DNA of 64,000 bases from Seminavis robusta (lineage: Eukaryota > Bacillariophyta > Bacillariophyceae > Naviculales > Naviculaceae): contig CAICTM010000227.1 of the NCBI GenBank assembly GCA_903772945.1, positions 1 through 64,000 of the forward strand. Direction: 5' to 3'. A program made the translations under genes and the position numbers. Position 1 is the first letter of the stretch, and each line of letters begins with the position of its first letter. This document shows, in pieces, positions 23,506 through 33,889 of this stretch. Under the pieces are notes generated by a model. It was not told the origin of the DNA. It saw only the letters and a program-made list of their open reading frames with translations, and searched no databases.

Positions 23506-24906
23506 ATGTTCAATGGCCGCAAACCTCCTCCCAATCCTTCTGGACCCCAACCGGGAGCCCATGCTCAGGCAGGAGCACCGAATGCAGATGTGGAAGCTCT
23601 CCAGCGGGCCACTCCCGCAGAACCTGACAGAGCTACCGAGACGGAGGGGCGGTGGACGAACGTGCCGTTCTTGAAGCAGTTTGAGAGACAGGATATCTTG
23701 TGTGGATCCTTGATTGTTTGTCTTTTGGTTACCTTTGTCATTGTTCTTGCAGTGGCATTGTCGATACGTCGGCAACCCAATATTGTGGAACGCCCTCGAC
23801 CAACCAACAATCCTATTCCCCAACCCCCCACCAGCGCTCCCGGACCCACCAGTGCCCCTTCCTCAGCTCCCACCATGCAACCCACAACTGCTAACCAAGG
23901 TCTTCTGGCTTCTGTCCTTCCCACAGAAACACTGCTGGTCGTAAGGAAGAATCCCAATTCACCACAAGCCAAAGCATTCGACCATGTTACGGCAAATCCA
24001 TCGTTCTCTACTTTTCCCGAATGGCGTGTCTTGCAGAGATTTGCCTTGGCTACTTTCTATTATGCCACTCGTGGAAATAACTGGAACGTGAAAGACGGAT
24101 GGTTGCAACATGACATGGACGAGTGCCAGTGGTTTCAAACAGTCACCAGTGTTGACCCTTGTTCCTCCCAAGAGGGTAAATTGCTTCACTTGCGGCTTCG
24201 AGACAATAGGCTGCACGGCACGGTACCTCCAGAGCTGTTCCTCATGACATATCTAAAGACAATCGACTTGGACATGAATGCCATGCGTCCTTCTGGTCAG
24301 AGTCGCACAATTCCCACAGAGATTGGCCTTTGCACAGATCTTGAGACATTGTCACTTGTGCATGTCCATATTGGGACAGTTCCGACTGAAGTCGAACAAT
24401 TGACGGCTCTCAAGTCCTTGGGCCTAAGGGGTAACCGTATTTCACCCTTCTTTCCCGACGAGATATTGACATTGGGCAGCCTAACGAGTCTGGATCTATC
24501 CCGGAATTGGCTCCTTCGTTTCCCTTCTGATCTTGGACAGCTCAACAACTTGGAGGTTCTTGATTTGGGCCGGAACTTAATGAAACAGTCGTTGACGACT
24601 GTGGTTGGGAATTTGACAAGCCTCAAACGACTCTCTGTGCAAAACAATAAGCTCGCTGGAAAGCTCCCGCCAGAGATAGGTTTGATGACTGGCTTGGAAG
24701 AGCTTTATCTGAATGGAAATCAGTTCAGTTCCAGAGTCCCGGTTGTTTTTGAAATGTTGGGAGCTCTAACAACTATGAATTTGGAGGGAAATCTTCTGAC
24801 TGGCACAATCCCAGAAAGTCTTTGTCGGCTGGGTACAACGAACTTAACCTTTGATTGCAATGGCGACTTCCCGCGGCTTTGTGGCTGTGACTGTCCCTGT
24901 CTGTAA
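23506..24906 (+). CDS. Transmembrane leucine-rich repeat protein
   Basis: Single-pass membrane protein of 466 residues with an extracellular LRR domain; a candidate surface receptor or adhesion protein, ligand unknown. The start is chosen at 23506 (MFNGRKPPPNPSG). A Pro/Ala-rich cytosolic head of about 60 residues is followed by one membrane helix (DILCGSLIVCLLVTFVIVLA, about 65-87). Then comes a Pro/Thr/Ser linker (TSAPGPTSAPSSAPTMQPTT) and a cap with WRVLQRFALATFYYAT, NNWNVKDGWL and ECQWF. About seven LRRs of the plant type follow (LPPEIGLMTGLEELYLNGN), ending in a Cys-rich tail (CGCDCPCL). There is no kinase domain. The same cap and Cys-rich tail occur in the large LRR protein at 45.7-49.2 kb, so the two belong to one family. 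Confidence 0.85.
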   Translation: MFNGRKPPPNPSGPQPGAHAQAGAPNADVEALQRATPAEPDRATETEGRWTNVPFLKQFERQDILCGSLIVCLLVTFVIVLAVALSIRRQPNIVERPRPTNNPIPQPPTSAPGPTSAPSSAPTMQPTTANQGLLASVLPTETLLVVRKNPNSPQAKAFDHVTANPSFSTFPEWRVLQRFALATFYYATRGNNWNVKDGWLQHDMDECQWFQTVTSVDPCSSQEGKLLHLRLRDNRLHGTVPPELFLMTYLKTIDLDMNAMRPSGQSRTIPTEIGLCTDLETLSLVHVHIGTVPTEVEQLTALKSLGLRGNRISPFFPDEILTLGSLTSLDLSRNWLLRFPSDLGQLNNLEVLDLGRNLMKQSLTTVVGNLTSLKRLSVQNNKLAGKLPPEIGLMTGLEELYLNGNQFSSRVPVVFEMLGALTTMNLEGNLLTGTIPESLCRLGTTNLTFDCNGDFPRLCGCDCPCL

Positions 24907-26406
24907 GAGCCGTGGCTCATCTATCTGTATGTCCTACTAGCTAGGAGCGTGCACACTTTTTCTCGTTCTGCAAGTAACTTTTGGCTATAGATGTATCTGC
25001 CGTACTGCCAGGCTACTGCGGCACGTTTAGCAATCTGACGCAGGCTAGTAGCTAGCTGAAAAATAGCCGTATCGTCTGCCGCAATCAAACGGATTCGATT
25101 CACGATACGGGCAACGAGACTAGCTCCCGCCGGACGCGTTATCTTTTTGGAAAACTTGGGAAAAGCAGGATGCGAGGAAGCTGCAATGCTACATGTAGTT
25201 CTGTTGGAGAATACATTCGAAACCATCTGCCTCGCTGGAGAGAACAATCGAAACTTGGCTAGCTACACCATCCAGCAGCCCCAGTACATAGCTATAACAC
25301 TCCATCAGCTGCACCATCAAACAGTCCAAGCCCCAGCCCATCAGCTGCCCCATTCACTTGCGTCTAAGTTCTACGGTAGGCAGCACAATCCAGCTAGCAG
25401 TGGCCCCACAGTCCCAGCAGCACTCCCCAAGTGGAGCTTCTCCATCCAGCAGCCCCCGCAGCAATCACTAATCGTTTGCTTTGCCCAAATCAAATCAACG
25501 TTTTGACCCTTTTAATGCAATTCCCTGCCGTTTGTGTGTGTGTGTGTAGGTGTGTGTACGTTGAGTGTTGTGTGTGTGTGTGTGTGTGTGTGGTGGGCAA
25601 CAACAGATCTACCCGCAGCCAGCCAGCTAGCTAGCTCGTATGCATTGCCAGCGAAACAAGTATACTAACCTTGAGTTAGAGATGATATCCGGCGCGAGGC
25701 GCCTCAGAGCCAGGACCCAAGCCTGGGGAGACCTTAACGAGTCTGTGCAATGTGGATTGCTTTTGTTCGTTCGTTCGTCCAGTCCAGCATGCATTGGCCT
25801 ACTGGCAGACACCGGCGAGCGAGTAGCGACTCAACCCGTGGACATGATGTCGAGAGGTCGATTGCTTTCTTCGATTCGATTCGTCCAGCATTTGCTGAAC
25901 GAACACAAGATAGTTTGTGTCAAGTTCGTTAGTTCCTTGCTTGCGCGAACTAAAAAGTCGAGCCCACGAAATCGTCGTGCCAAAATCGTCCACCATGGCG
26001 CATCGTGGTCGAGCCGATCACGACGAACTTGGCGAAAGCACACAAGGATCCAGTTTCCTCCAGTTGTTCGAGCCGTTAGCACTCGGTCGACTTTGCTTTC
26101 TAATGTTCGTAAGCAATACAGTACTGCGTATACAAGCGGCTAGCTATGATAGTTGAATGCTTGTTTCGTTAGTTTGGTTTGGTATTATTTATTTTTGTTG
26201 TTAGTAGTGAGTCAAGGTTATTGTAACTATTGGTACTGTACGTGTAGTGGTAGTATTTCGTGCTTTGCAAGTAAGTCAAGTGTAATAGTAGTATGATAAT
26301 GGAAACAAGATCGGTCGTGATGGTCCTTAACACGGTTTTGCGGACGCAATCATCCTCTCGACCGACCAATCGCAGGTAAAACAATCAATCAATGATGTGT
26401 GCGCAT
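24907..26406. other. Intergenic, with GT microsatellite
   Basis: No convincing gene between the convergent LRR and RING-CH genes. A (GT)n tract, broken by short inserts, spans about 25,532-25,592. Short CTAGCTAG words lie at about 24,938, 25,050 and 25,625. An open frame at 25,640-26,143 shows no recognisable domain and a biased Arg/Ser composition; I do not call it a gene. Confidence 0.5.
25532..25592. repeat. GT/TG dinucleotide microsatellite
   Basis: Interrupted (GT)n tract in the intergenic region downstream of the LRR gene; pure runs of about 7 and 14 units separated by a short non-repeat insert. Confidence 0.9.
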
Positions 26407-27408
26407 TTAACACCGTTGTCGCTTGGTACGTCGTTGACGAACCATTCGTTCGATACTATCGAGATATCCTCGGTATCGCAACGTCTCGGGATGATGTTCT
26501 CCCAACACACGCTTGGATCGTTCGTACGAGTCCTTGCCGTACCGTTGTGCCTTGTCGTCATCTCCCAGCTCGCACTGGACCATGGCCAATGTATTGGTAA
26601 TGCGAATGGATCGTGGATCGTCCGGTTTGAGGAACACGTCCTTTTTGGCTTCGACCTTGTCAATGAGTGGAATGGCCCGTTGGATTTGTCCAATATTATA
26701 AAAGTACTGAATGTACGAGTACCGAATAAACATGGCTTCGGACGAATCCGTGCCGCGTTCTTCCACAATAATCTGCATGGCTTCATCTAATAGAGGCGGC
26801 ACGGCATCGAATTCTCCCAAAAATTGTTTGCAAATGGCCATTTTGGTCAAATTGTCCGAATTGTGCAATCGGACGCCGTGTTGACGGGTCAAATCAATCA
26901 AGTGAGCATAGAGTTCTTGTGCCAACTCGGCATCACCATTGCAGAGCACCGCCTTGGCGTGATTGGCGAGTGCGTCCAAATAGCGGACACTACTAAGAGG
27001 ATGTTTGGAATGTTGGATTTGACGCCAGAGAATTTCCGAAATGCGCAGGGCCATGGTGCCCGTGTACGATTCGCGGCATGTGGGGCAGGTACTCCAGTAG
27101 TTGAAGGAATTCATGGCGGTGCCCGTGTAGTGCTTTTCGTCTTCTTTGTATGCCCAATTGGCCACGCATTCCGGATGCGCGTAGCCGCCGGTACCGCGGC
27201 ACGCACAGCCACGAATCAATTGGCTGGGTGTCGAAGTGTTAGACGAGTCGTCGCCTTCCATCAAGTCGTCCCCATCCAAACACACCCAGCAGTGAGCGCC
27301 ATCTTCAATCTGCAAATTGGTCTGGTCGCTCAGTTCAATCGCCTTTTTCCAAAAGGCCGTGCGTTGCGCCGTCGTGGCAGAATCGTCTTTGGGACATGTC
27401 TTGCACAT
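26407..27408 (-). CDS. RING-CH (MARCH-like) zinc finger protein with TPR-like repeats
   Basis: Likely E3 ubiquitin ligase of 333 residues. The start at 27408 (MCKTCPKDDSATTAQ) is the first ATG after a frame that is open but ATG-free upstream. The RINGv finger runs from CWVCLDG to CPTCRESYTG with the C4-H-C3 order: Cys 40, 43, 68 and 70, His 78, Cys 81, 108 and 111. Unlike membrane MARCH enzymes there are no transmembrane helices. From about residue 130 to 310 there are helical pairs resembling kinesin-light-chain TPRs (AKAVLCNGDAELAQELYAHL, YSYIQYFYNIGQIQRAIPL, LAMVQCELGDDDKAQRYGKD, RSKRVLGEHHPETL). The TPR part would bind a partner or substrate. The tail is basic (RQRRTKRQRC), perhaps an NLS. 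It is single-exon and complete. Confidence 0.85.
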   Translation of the reverse strand: MCKTCPKDDSATTAQRTAFWKKAIELSDQTNLQIEDGAHCWVCLDGDDLMEGDDSSNTSTPSQLIRGCACRGTGGYAHPECVANWAYKEDEKHYTGTAMNSFNYWSTCPTCRESYTGTMALRISEILWRQIQHSKHPLSSVRYLDALANHAKAVLCNGDAELAQELYAHLIDLTRQHGVRLHNSDNLTKMAICKQFLGEFDAVPPLLDEAMQIIVEERGTDSSEAMFIRYSYIQYFYNIGQIQRAIPLIDKVEAKKDVFLKPDDPRSIRITNTLAMVQCELGDDDKAQRYGKDSYERSKRVLGEHHPETLRYRGYLDSIERMVRQRRTKRQRC

Positions 27409-28535
27409 GGTTGTGGTGTAGTGTGATAGGGTAGGGTAGAGTAGGGATGCTGCGGAGGGAGGATTGTTAGCTTCTTGTCTTGGCTTGGTTTGGAGGGAGT
27501 GGAGCGGATTATATGCTTGAGATGTGCAAGAAAAAGTGCTTCGCTTTGACCACACAAGAGAGAGATATCTGACTGGGAAAGAGACGAGACGATGCTTTGG
27601 GCTCTCTGGTAGGATGCAATGGTTGCCTCTTTGCTTGGTGATCTATTTTCTTTGGGAGGGATTTGGATTTCGGTTCCGATTCTCGCTATTTTGTTGGGAG
27701 TGATCGATACGGCGCAGCTCGACACAAATAATGAGATGTGAGCGAGAGAAATTTGGGACGGGCCGGTGACCAAACAAGGCACGACACCTGGACTTTTTCG
27801 TGCTTTTGGCTCTCGTGCTTTGCATACCGCCCGATCACGCCGGTTTTGGAACACTGCATCCAACACTGTGACCCTCCCTCCAACATGAAATGACTCTAGG
27901 CAATCCAATGACTTAGAAAGAAATGTGACCGTCACACATTCTGGGAAACCGAAAGCGTACAATGACCCTGGCCCAAAGGATTACTATACGATTAAACAGT
28001 GAAAAAGATTGCTGAAAGACACTGGATCTCAAGAAAGACTATCAGTGGCTCAGTAAGAGGCATTCTGCATCACTTCTGGCCTTGGGACTTTCTAAGCCCT
28101 ATCGGTACTCTACGACTTCTTACCAACCGTCTTATACGAATGACCTTATGTATGTGCAAACCGGTATGAGAGCTTTTTGGTACTGAAATAGCGTAGAAAC
28201 TCGTGTTGACCAGGTTGTGAAGGCCCAGGAGTAAGATGCTTCATAAGTAATTTGGGATAAATGGAGGTTCTATCTTTCTTGAATAGAATAAAGACATAGA
28301 ATACTCTTGGAATGGCCCAGTAACCAGCGAGAAAGACGGGGTGTCAATCGTGGGGGTCAATTGGGGGGGTGTTCGGGATTTCTGGAGAGTTAAACGTCAT
28401 CAACGTGATTAACTGGCGTGACTCATGACTGCGCGATCTAAACTCTCGCCCGCCCCATTCCACGCCTATCAGCCAATGCCAAGGGAACAACACCTTTGAA
28501 ATTATTGGATCTATGTTGCAAGAGCTGTTGTAACC
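27409..28535. other. Divergent intergenic region
   Basis: Lies between the divergent RING-CH/TPR and acidic coiled-coil genes and so should contain both promoters. I see no recognisable gene, repeat or RNA in it. Confidence 0.4.
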
Positions 28536-28976
28536 ATGCCAGGAAATAGTAACAACGGAACAAACCAAACCAATGCCATCGATGCTGCTGCCACCAATAA
28601 TAATGAAGGCAGTACTTCCACAACAACAAAGAAACGACCCCGCGAGCAAGATCTGTTGAATGGTTTGAAGCGCTTGGACGACGAGTATCAAGAACTGTGG
28701 AAACAGCAGCGTGTGTTGGTTCAGACACTGGAGCAGTTGGAAACGGATGAACAAGCACTGATGGAATCATTGGTCAAAGTAGAGCAGGCGTCCGGGCGTC
28801 CATTGCAAAAGAACAAAGATGCTCAAGCTCTGGAACGGCTCCAACAAGCATTGATGAATGCCGCTGCATCTTCCGATGACGACGATAGTGATGATAGCGA
28901 TGATGACAGCGATCTGGAAGAAGACTTGCTGCTGATGGGTTCGATGCAGCAAGCAACAAAAATATTTTATGATTGA
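28536..28976 (+). CDS. Small acidic coiled-coil protein, unknown function
   Basis: Not recognised. A 146-residue protein with an Asn/Thr-rich head and a basic KKRPREQ motif that could be nuclear targeting. A charged helical coiled coil follows (LLNGLKRLDDEYQELWKQQR through LVKVEQ), then an intensely acidic Asp/Ser run (SSDDDDSDDSDDDSDLEED), ending LLLMGSMQQATKIFYD. The coiled coil plus acidic patch resembles small histone- or chaperone-binding proteins, but no family signature supports that. The frame is open from a good ATG and ends before convergent DNA. It appears complete. Confidence 0.6.
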   Translation: MPGNSNNGTNQTNAIDAAATNNNEGSTSTTTKKRPREQDLLNGLKRLDDEYQELWKQQRVLVQTLEQLETDEQALMESLVKVEQASGRPLQKNKDAQALERLQQALMNAAASSDDDDSDDSDDDSDLEEDLLLMGSMQQATKIFYD

Positions 28977-29654
28977 TGGATTGACGGGGCACCGTAAGAA
29001 GGAAGCAAGATGCTGTCTTTTCGGCCGGTTAGAACACGACAAAGCCATCCTCAACTAGACTACTATAGCTGGATGTGTCTGAACCTGAGTGATGATAGAG
29101 ATGCTGCTGTGACCCGACTACGGTATCAAGATCTGTTCCAACTTCCTACCAGAGAGAACACATGCCCTAAACATTTCTCCTGCCCTCTGATTTGGTTCGG
29201 CTGGCTAGGTGCTCATCATGATAATAGCTACCCATCTGCTTTTGGAAGGACCAGCGTGGCATGGTCCTTGTACTGTAGCCACTAGTCATACGGTAGCCCA
29301 GCTAAGAGTTGGAAGACTGTTTGAGCAGAATCTATACTTTCAAAATTGAACGAAAAAACTCTATCCTGGTTGCTGGCCTCCATAATATGTGCAATGTTGT
29401 TTGAATGATGTCATGCCGTGGCATGCCATGCCATTGTGGACTTGGCACCGTGCCCTTCGTCCGACATTATTGCATGCTGACCCATTAGTTAGTTACCTTG
29501 GAAACGAAACAATCAGGAAACTTGTCGTCGTCCGAATTCCCCACATCGTTAGCACTGATATGCACAAGGCAAATTTTGTATGTACATTGTCTGTCTGTAT
29601 GAATGTCTTTGTCCAAGCGTGGTTGGTAGTACGGTATCTATGCATCCCTCGCCA
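28977..29654. other. Intergenic, convergent gene ends
   Basis: Between the 3' ends of the acidic coiled-coil gene and the DUF1838-like gene. I see no gene; only short overlapping frames without recognisable features. Confidence 0.4.
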
Positions 29655-30629
29655 TTATGAGCTCTCTTCGTCTTCTCCCAAGAGCCGATCCACTTCCTCC
29701 ATGTCATTGGGTGGTCCACGAAAGTGTGGATAGTTTTCATTGACGTACTCTTGTGTCGTTTCGGGCAAATCTTGAAACTTGGAAACGCGATGACCGCGTG
29801 CATGCATGACACCATTCCCCTCCATGCAAAAGGGAGGCGTGTTGCCTTGTCGCATCCACGAGAGCACGGGTGGTTTTTTGTTTGCATTACTATGATCCAA
29901 GTAATAGTCGTAAAACTCCCATGCTTGATACCGCCGTGTTTGGCCATTCGGCAAGGGAATGTCAATATCTATGAACAGGGGTACTTGGAACATGAGAATG
30001 TCCGAACAACCACCCCACCGTGGAGTGATTGGCATGCAGGGTACCACACGGGCACTACGGACAACATAGGGTTGAATGGGTTGCAATAATGGCTCCTCCA
30101 CAACAGGAGTCTTCTTCTTTTTGCCCATTATTTCAAAATCAAAGACTTGAGCATCATACCGAATGGGTTTGACTGGTTTTCCTTGGTAGGAGTCCATGAT
30201 CTCGTACGTGTCGGGATCTAGAAACCAGACCAACTTGCGACTAAAGATCCTCACCATGTTGTCATGGAGACGGACGGCATGACTCGCCTCGACACCTTCA
30301 ATGCGAGCTACCATCTTGCCGGAGGGTGACTCGTAAAGTTCTCCATCCGCGGTCCAAAAGAAGACATCGCTAAACACCCCCTCGGCTTGATCCGGTCGAA
30401 TACCCGATCGTAGCTGCACCCAGGCATCCAGGGAATTGACTGCCACGTTGTCGCCATTGACTTTTTCTTGTGGCTGTGGCTTGTTGTTGTTGATGTTGTT
30501 GCCATTGACAGAGGTAGGTTGTCTGGATTTCATGCTCATGGAAGTGGCCAAAGCATCCGTTCTGGAGATCATCATCATCATCAGCCACAGCAACAATGCT
30601 TGTCTGCAACCAATCATCTTGTAATTCAT
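29655..30629 (-). CDS. DUF1838-like protein with N-terminal signal
   Basis: Resembles the DUF1838 family, found mainly in bacteria, whose biochemical role is unknown. The match is by pattern: W-x-x-L-x-S-G near the start of the domain, then VFFWTADGELYESPSGK, ARIEGVEASHAVRLHDNMVR, the FLDPDTYEIMDSYQGKPV block (family: DP-x-TGE-ILD), and a C-terminal part with QAWEFYDYYLD. The 324-residue protein starts with a hydrophobic segment (ALLLWLMMMMISRTDALA) that looks like a signal peptide; a following S/T/N-rich linker could be a transit peptide but lacks the clear Phe motif. The gene is intronless, which would fit transfer from bacteria. That is only a hint, because many diatom genes lack introns. 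Confidence 0.6.
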   Translation of the reverse strand: MNYKMIGCRQALLLWLMMMMISRTDALATSMSMKSRQPTSVNGNNINNNKPQPQEKVNGDNVAVNSLDAWVQLRSGIRPDQAEGVFSDVFFWTADGELYESPSGKMVARIEGVEASHAVRLHDNMVRIFSRKLVWFLDPDTYEIMDSYQGKPVKPIRYDAQVFDFEIMGKKKKTPVVEEPLLQPIQPYVVRSARVVPCMPITPRWGGCSDILMFQVPLFIDIDIPLPNGQTRRYQAWEFYDYYLDHSNANKKPPVLSWMRQGNTPPFCMEGNGVMHARGHRVSKFQDLPETTQEYVNENYPHFRGPPNDMEEVDRLLGEDEESS

Positions 30630-32698
30630 TTTGCAGCACAGATTTCAAGGGCAAAAGCAAGGGAACAAATTACTTGTTGGCCTTGAGAGCTTCTGCTTTG
30701 GTGCTGGTAGCCTTCTAGCTAGTATGGACACATCAAGTCAATGACGAGGATAGCGCCAGCAGCAGAACAGTCAGAGTTCCAACAAACTGAACTGAACAAT
30801 TCGTGGTGGGCTTGAGGGCTTGAAAAGAACATGACAACATGACACGGCACAGCTGTGAAAACGCACATCCTCTTGCAGCATGCCGACAAGGGAGGAGGAA
30901 GCAATGATTGTTGCATGTTGAAGAGGAACACGTCAGTCGAAAAAATGCAGGAGGGTTGGAGCTAACTTTAGCCATTCAAGCTGTTGGAACACAGATCACA
31001 GTTTAACTGGCTTCTTTCCAATTCATTCCCGCACGTCGGTCGCCGCTTCCGGTATCCAAAGAACCAGAAGCAAAAGCCTCCAGGAAAGGCCCAACAACCA
31101 GCAACGACCACCACCACATCTTCGGGTCAACGCAACCAATGAAAAGGAAGGTGGTAATAGCCGTCCATCGCTTCAAGCCTCTTCAACTTACAGAGGCCCG
31201 AAAGATGCCAAGAAACACGGAAAAGAGCTTGTTTTCCACATTCTGGTTCGCTGTTCTATTTCTGGGGGCATTTCTATAAGAATTGATGTTTCCTAGCTAC
31301 AAGTAGCTACTACTCTACTTGTAGTAGTAGGTAGTAGCTTGTTTCCTGTAGTCCAACTGCCTTTTCTACTCTGCCGTCATTCTTGCACACTGCAAATCAC
31401 CACCAACGCCCAAGCGGACATTCGCAGAATTGCTATGGCTTGAAGTGTGTGGCTATTGCAACGTCATCGTCGATGTCAATCAACAAGGTTGCATAGCTGT
31501 GTTTCTATTGGTGACTGTGTTATGGTTTGAAAAGGGATCGCCCACACCCGATCCACTTGCGGTACTACTAGTACATGTACAGTGTACCTACTAGCTAGTA
31601 GCTAGCTAGTACTAGTACTGGCTACTGCATCCTCATCGGCAACGACAGCAATAATAATGATCTCTAGCACTTTGCTAGCTAGCTAGCTAGCTAGTAGTAG
31701 AGGTAGTCAACCTATTGCTTGCGAACCTCTTTTTTGCTCCCCTTCTGCAGTTGTTGCCCGCGTCAGCATACAATGCTCTTAGCTGGCCAGCCCAATGGCC
31801 AAAACGAAAAGCATCTAAATTACACAATACGCTCGTGTCTTGCATTGGGCACTTGAAGGGACATCCAATACTGGTACATGTACGTGGTGGCAGCATCAGG
31901 GGGAGAGAATCAGGCTTCCTCGTCAAGACCACGGACTCACCACCACCTATAAAAATTTAAAAATTTTCTATTTTCTGTGTATGGCTACCTTCAAGAAGAA
32001 GAAGGAAAAGAACAGATCTGTAAGAGCATCCCCAAGCAAGATTCTTGTTACTAAAGCCAGTTGCCAGATTGTTGGATTGCTTGTTGGACGGTCCGGGCAG
32101 GTTCTGGTGCGTGTAAGATTGATAGCTGGATGAGCTGCTGTAGGTTGGAAGAAGGAACCCTCCTCGCCCCTGAGTAGTCCAGATTGTCTAGCAATCATGC
32201 TACATGTAACCAACGGTTGCAGGTTGGCTGCTGGCTTGCTGCATGTACTATCAGGCGGTCTCTGGCAGAGCTACTAGTAGCTAGACTGATAGGCTATGAT
32301 AGAAGCAAAGCAGGCAAAGTGGCAGCAAATGCATGTAGGCTTAGTATAGAATTAGTATGTGTATTTTTAACAAGGCGTGGTGATGATGATGATGATGAGT
32401 GACAGGTGAGGGCGGGTGGTGTTGGGGTTGACTTTGAACCCAAACATCCACAGATACCGGTAGCTAGCAAGCAAAAGGATATGGCAGTGTAGAGTAGTAG
32501 TAGCGTAGCATAGCATAGCCGGATGGATATTGATGATTGATACGGCAATGTATTGTGCCGGAAACGTTTTTGGAAGCAGAGGAAGGAATGTGTCTTGATG
32601 ATGATGAAACTAACTGTTCAGCTTCCTGGTTGAATGTACATTTGTTCAAGAAGTGCGTGCGTTCCCCAGCCCAGTTCTGGTTGGCCTTCGAAGACTCC
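30630..32698. other. Long intergenic region with palindromic tetranucleotide repeats
   Basis: About 2 kb without a supportable gene. It holds dense CTAGCTAG-type words (31,590-31,612 and 31,672-31,697), TACTAGTAC/ACATGTAC palindromes around 31,565-31,620, and a short (GAT)n run at about 32,380-32,398 beside the 3' end of the heat shock factor gene. Confidence 0.5.
31672..31697. repeat. CTAG tetranucleotide tandem run
   Basis: GCTAGCTAGCTAGCTAGCTAG-type run of about five to six units in the long intergenic stretch before the heat shock factor. Self-complementary, so it could form a cruciform or hairpin. Confidence 0.85.
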
Positions 32699-33889
32699 TT
32701 AGAAGGGGCTGCCATTGTTGCCATTCTTGAAGAGCAAAGAGGCAGCAGCGTTGCGTAGAATGTCCTGATGACTGCCAGCATGGGTGGGGGCGCTGGCCAG
32801 CAAACCCTGGCGGGTCATCTCCAACAAAGAGGCCGAGTCCATGGGCTGAGAAGAAGCCGCCGCGGCCATGCGGGCCAAGAGCAAGTCCTTGTTGACAGAT
32901 GGGGCGGTCGAAGCGAGCAAGGGATTGGCACCGTACATGCTGGGGGCACCAACTGGGAACTGAAGAGGCGCCGTGGCAAAGCGCTGGGCAAAGGCGGTCA
33001 CAGACGGACGAGAAGCTGTGGACTTGCGCTTGATTCGTTGGATGCGAGAGCGTTTGCCCTTGACAAAGTCCTTGTGGAAGTAGGCACCCTTCTCCTTGCC
33101 CTCCGAAATGCGGCGAAAGCCGTACAGATTCAACTGACGTTGAAAGGAGGCGATGCGACGAGTGGTAAAGTACTTGGGCATGATGGAGGAGACGAATTCC
33201 TTGGGCTTGTGGATGGTAAAGCCCCGTCCTGAAGGCAGGAAGGAGACAATCCTGGCATGACCATCCTGCTCAGCTTCATAGAGCATGCGGTAGAGCTTGT
33301 GGGGGAAACTCTCGTTGCCGGCCTTGTCATCCGAGTCTGATGCAGACCCATCTTCTGACTTCCCTTCCTTGAGAGTAAAGGCCTTGAAGTACTCTTCGTC
33401 TCCCATCTGATCTTCCTCGTCCAGCTGGTCATCTTCTTCAGCGGCAACCTGAGAAGCGGCTTCCATGACAGAAGCAGAAGAGACGGTCGAAGAGGCACGA
33501 CGGACGGCATGAGCGGCAAGGGCAGCCAAAGAAGACTCTTGACCACCCGAGCAAGCAGCGGTCAGGGCTGCTGCGTTCGACAGACCCAAGAGACCGGAAG
33601 CGGGAGCACGGGCCAGGAAGCTGTTGGATCGACTGGAGGAAGTATTTGCAGCAGAGGTGGATGCTCCTGCGGCCATGATTTCATCCAGCTGACGCTGCTG
33701 AAGCAACAAACGAGTCGCACGGAGCTGATCTTCTTGGTGCTTCAAGATGGCTTGAGCGGTGGCGCTGTTGAAAGAAGGAGCAGACGAAGACGAGGCGGTC
33801 TGCTGCTGCTGCTGAAGCTGTTGCTGCAAGATCAAAGCGGCCACTGCTGTACTGATGGACGAGTTGGGGTTTGTTGAAGAGGATGACAT
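32699..33889 (-). CDS. Heat shock factor (HSF-type) transcription factor
   Basis: Nuclear DNA-binding protein of 396 residues; HSF proteins bind nGAAn repeats and form a large family in diatoms. The DNA-binding domain is at about residues 194-288: it opens FPHKLYRMLYEAE, has the GRGFTIHKPKEFVSSIMP stretch, and the recognition helix RIASFQRQLNLYGFRR. A basic cluster (KGKRSRIQRIKRK) follows. The domain is central rather than N-terminal: 190 residues of Gln-, Ser- and Ala-rich sequence and an acidic stretch (AAEEDDQLDEEDQMGDEE) precede it. The heptad-repeat oligomerisation region typical of animal HSF is not obvious after the domain; an Ala/Leu/Pro-rich tail follows instead. This is typical of many stramenopile HSFs. 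Intronless and complete. Confidence 0.93.
   Translation of the reverse strand: MSSSSTNPNSSISTAVAALILQQQLQQQQQTASSSSAPSFNSATAQAILKHQEDQLRATRLLLQQRQLDEIMAAGASTSAANTSSSRSNSFLARAPASGLLGLSNAAALTAACSGGQESSLAALAAHAVRRASSTVSSASVMEAASQVAAEEDDQLDEEDQMGDEEYFKAFTLKEGKSEDGSASDSDDKAGNESFPHKLYRMLYEAEQDGHARIVSFLPSGRGFTIHKPKEFVSSIMPKYFTTRRIASFQRQLNLYGFRRISEGKEKGAYFHKDFVKGKRSRIQRIKRKSTASRPSVTAFAQRFATAPLQFPVGAPSMYGANPLLASTAPSVNKDLLLARMAAAASSQPMDSASLLEMTRQGLLASAPTHAGSHQDILRNAAASLLFKNGNNGSPF

Noticed and set aside
25640-26143. Open frame of 167 residues after the GT repeat
   Set aside because: Arg/Ser-biased with no domain, and frames on both strands overlap it. It is consistent with chance.
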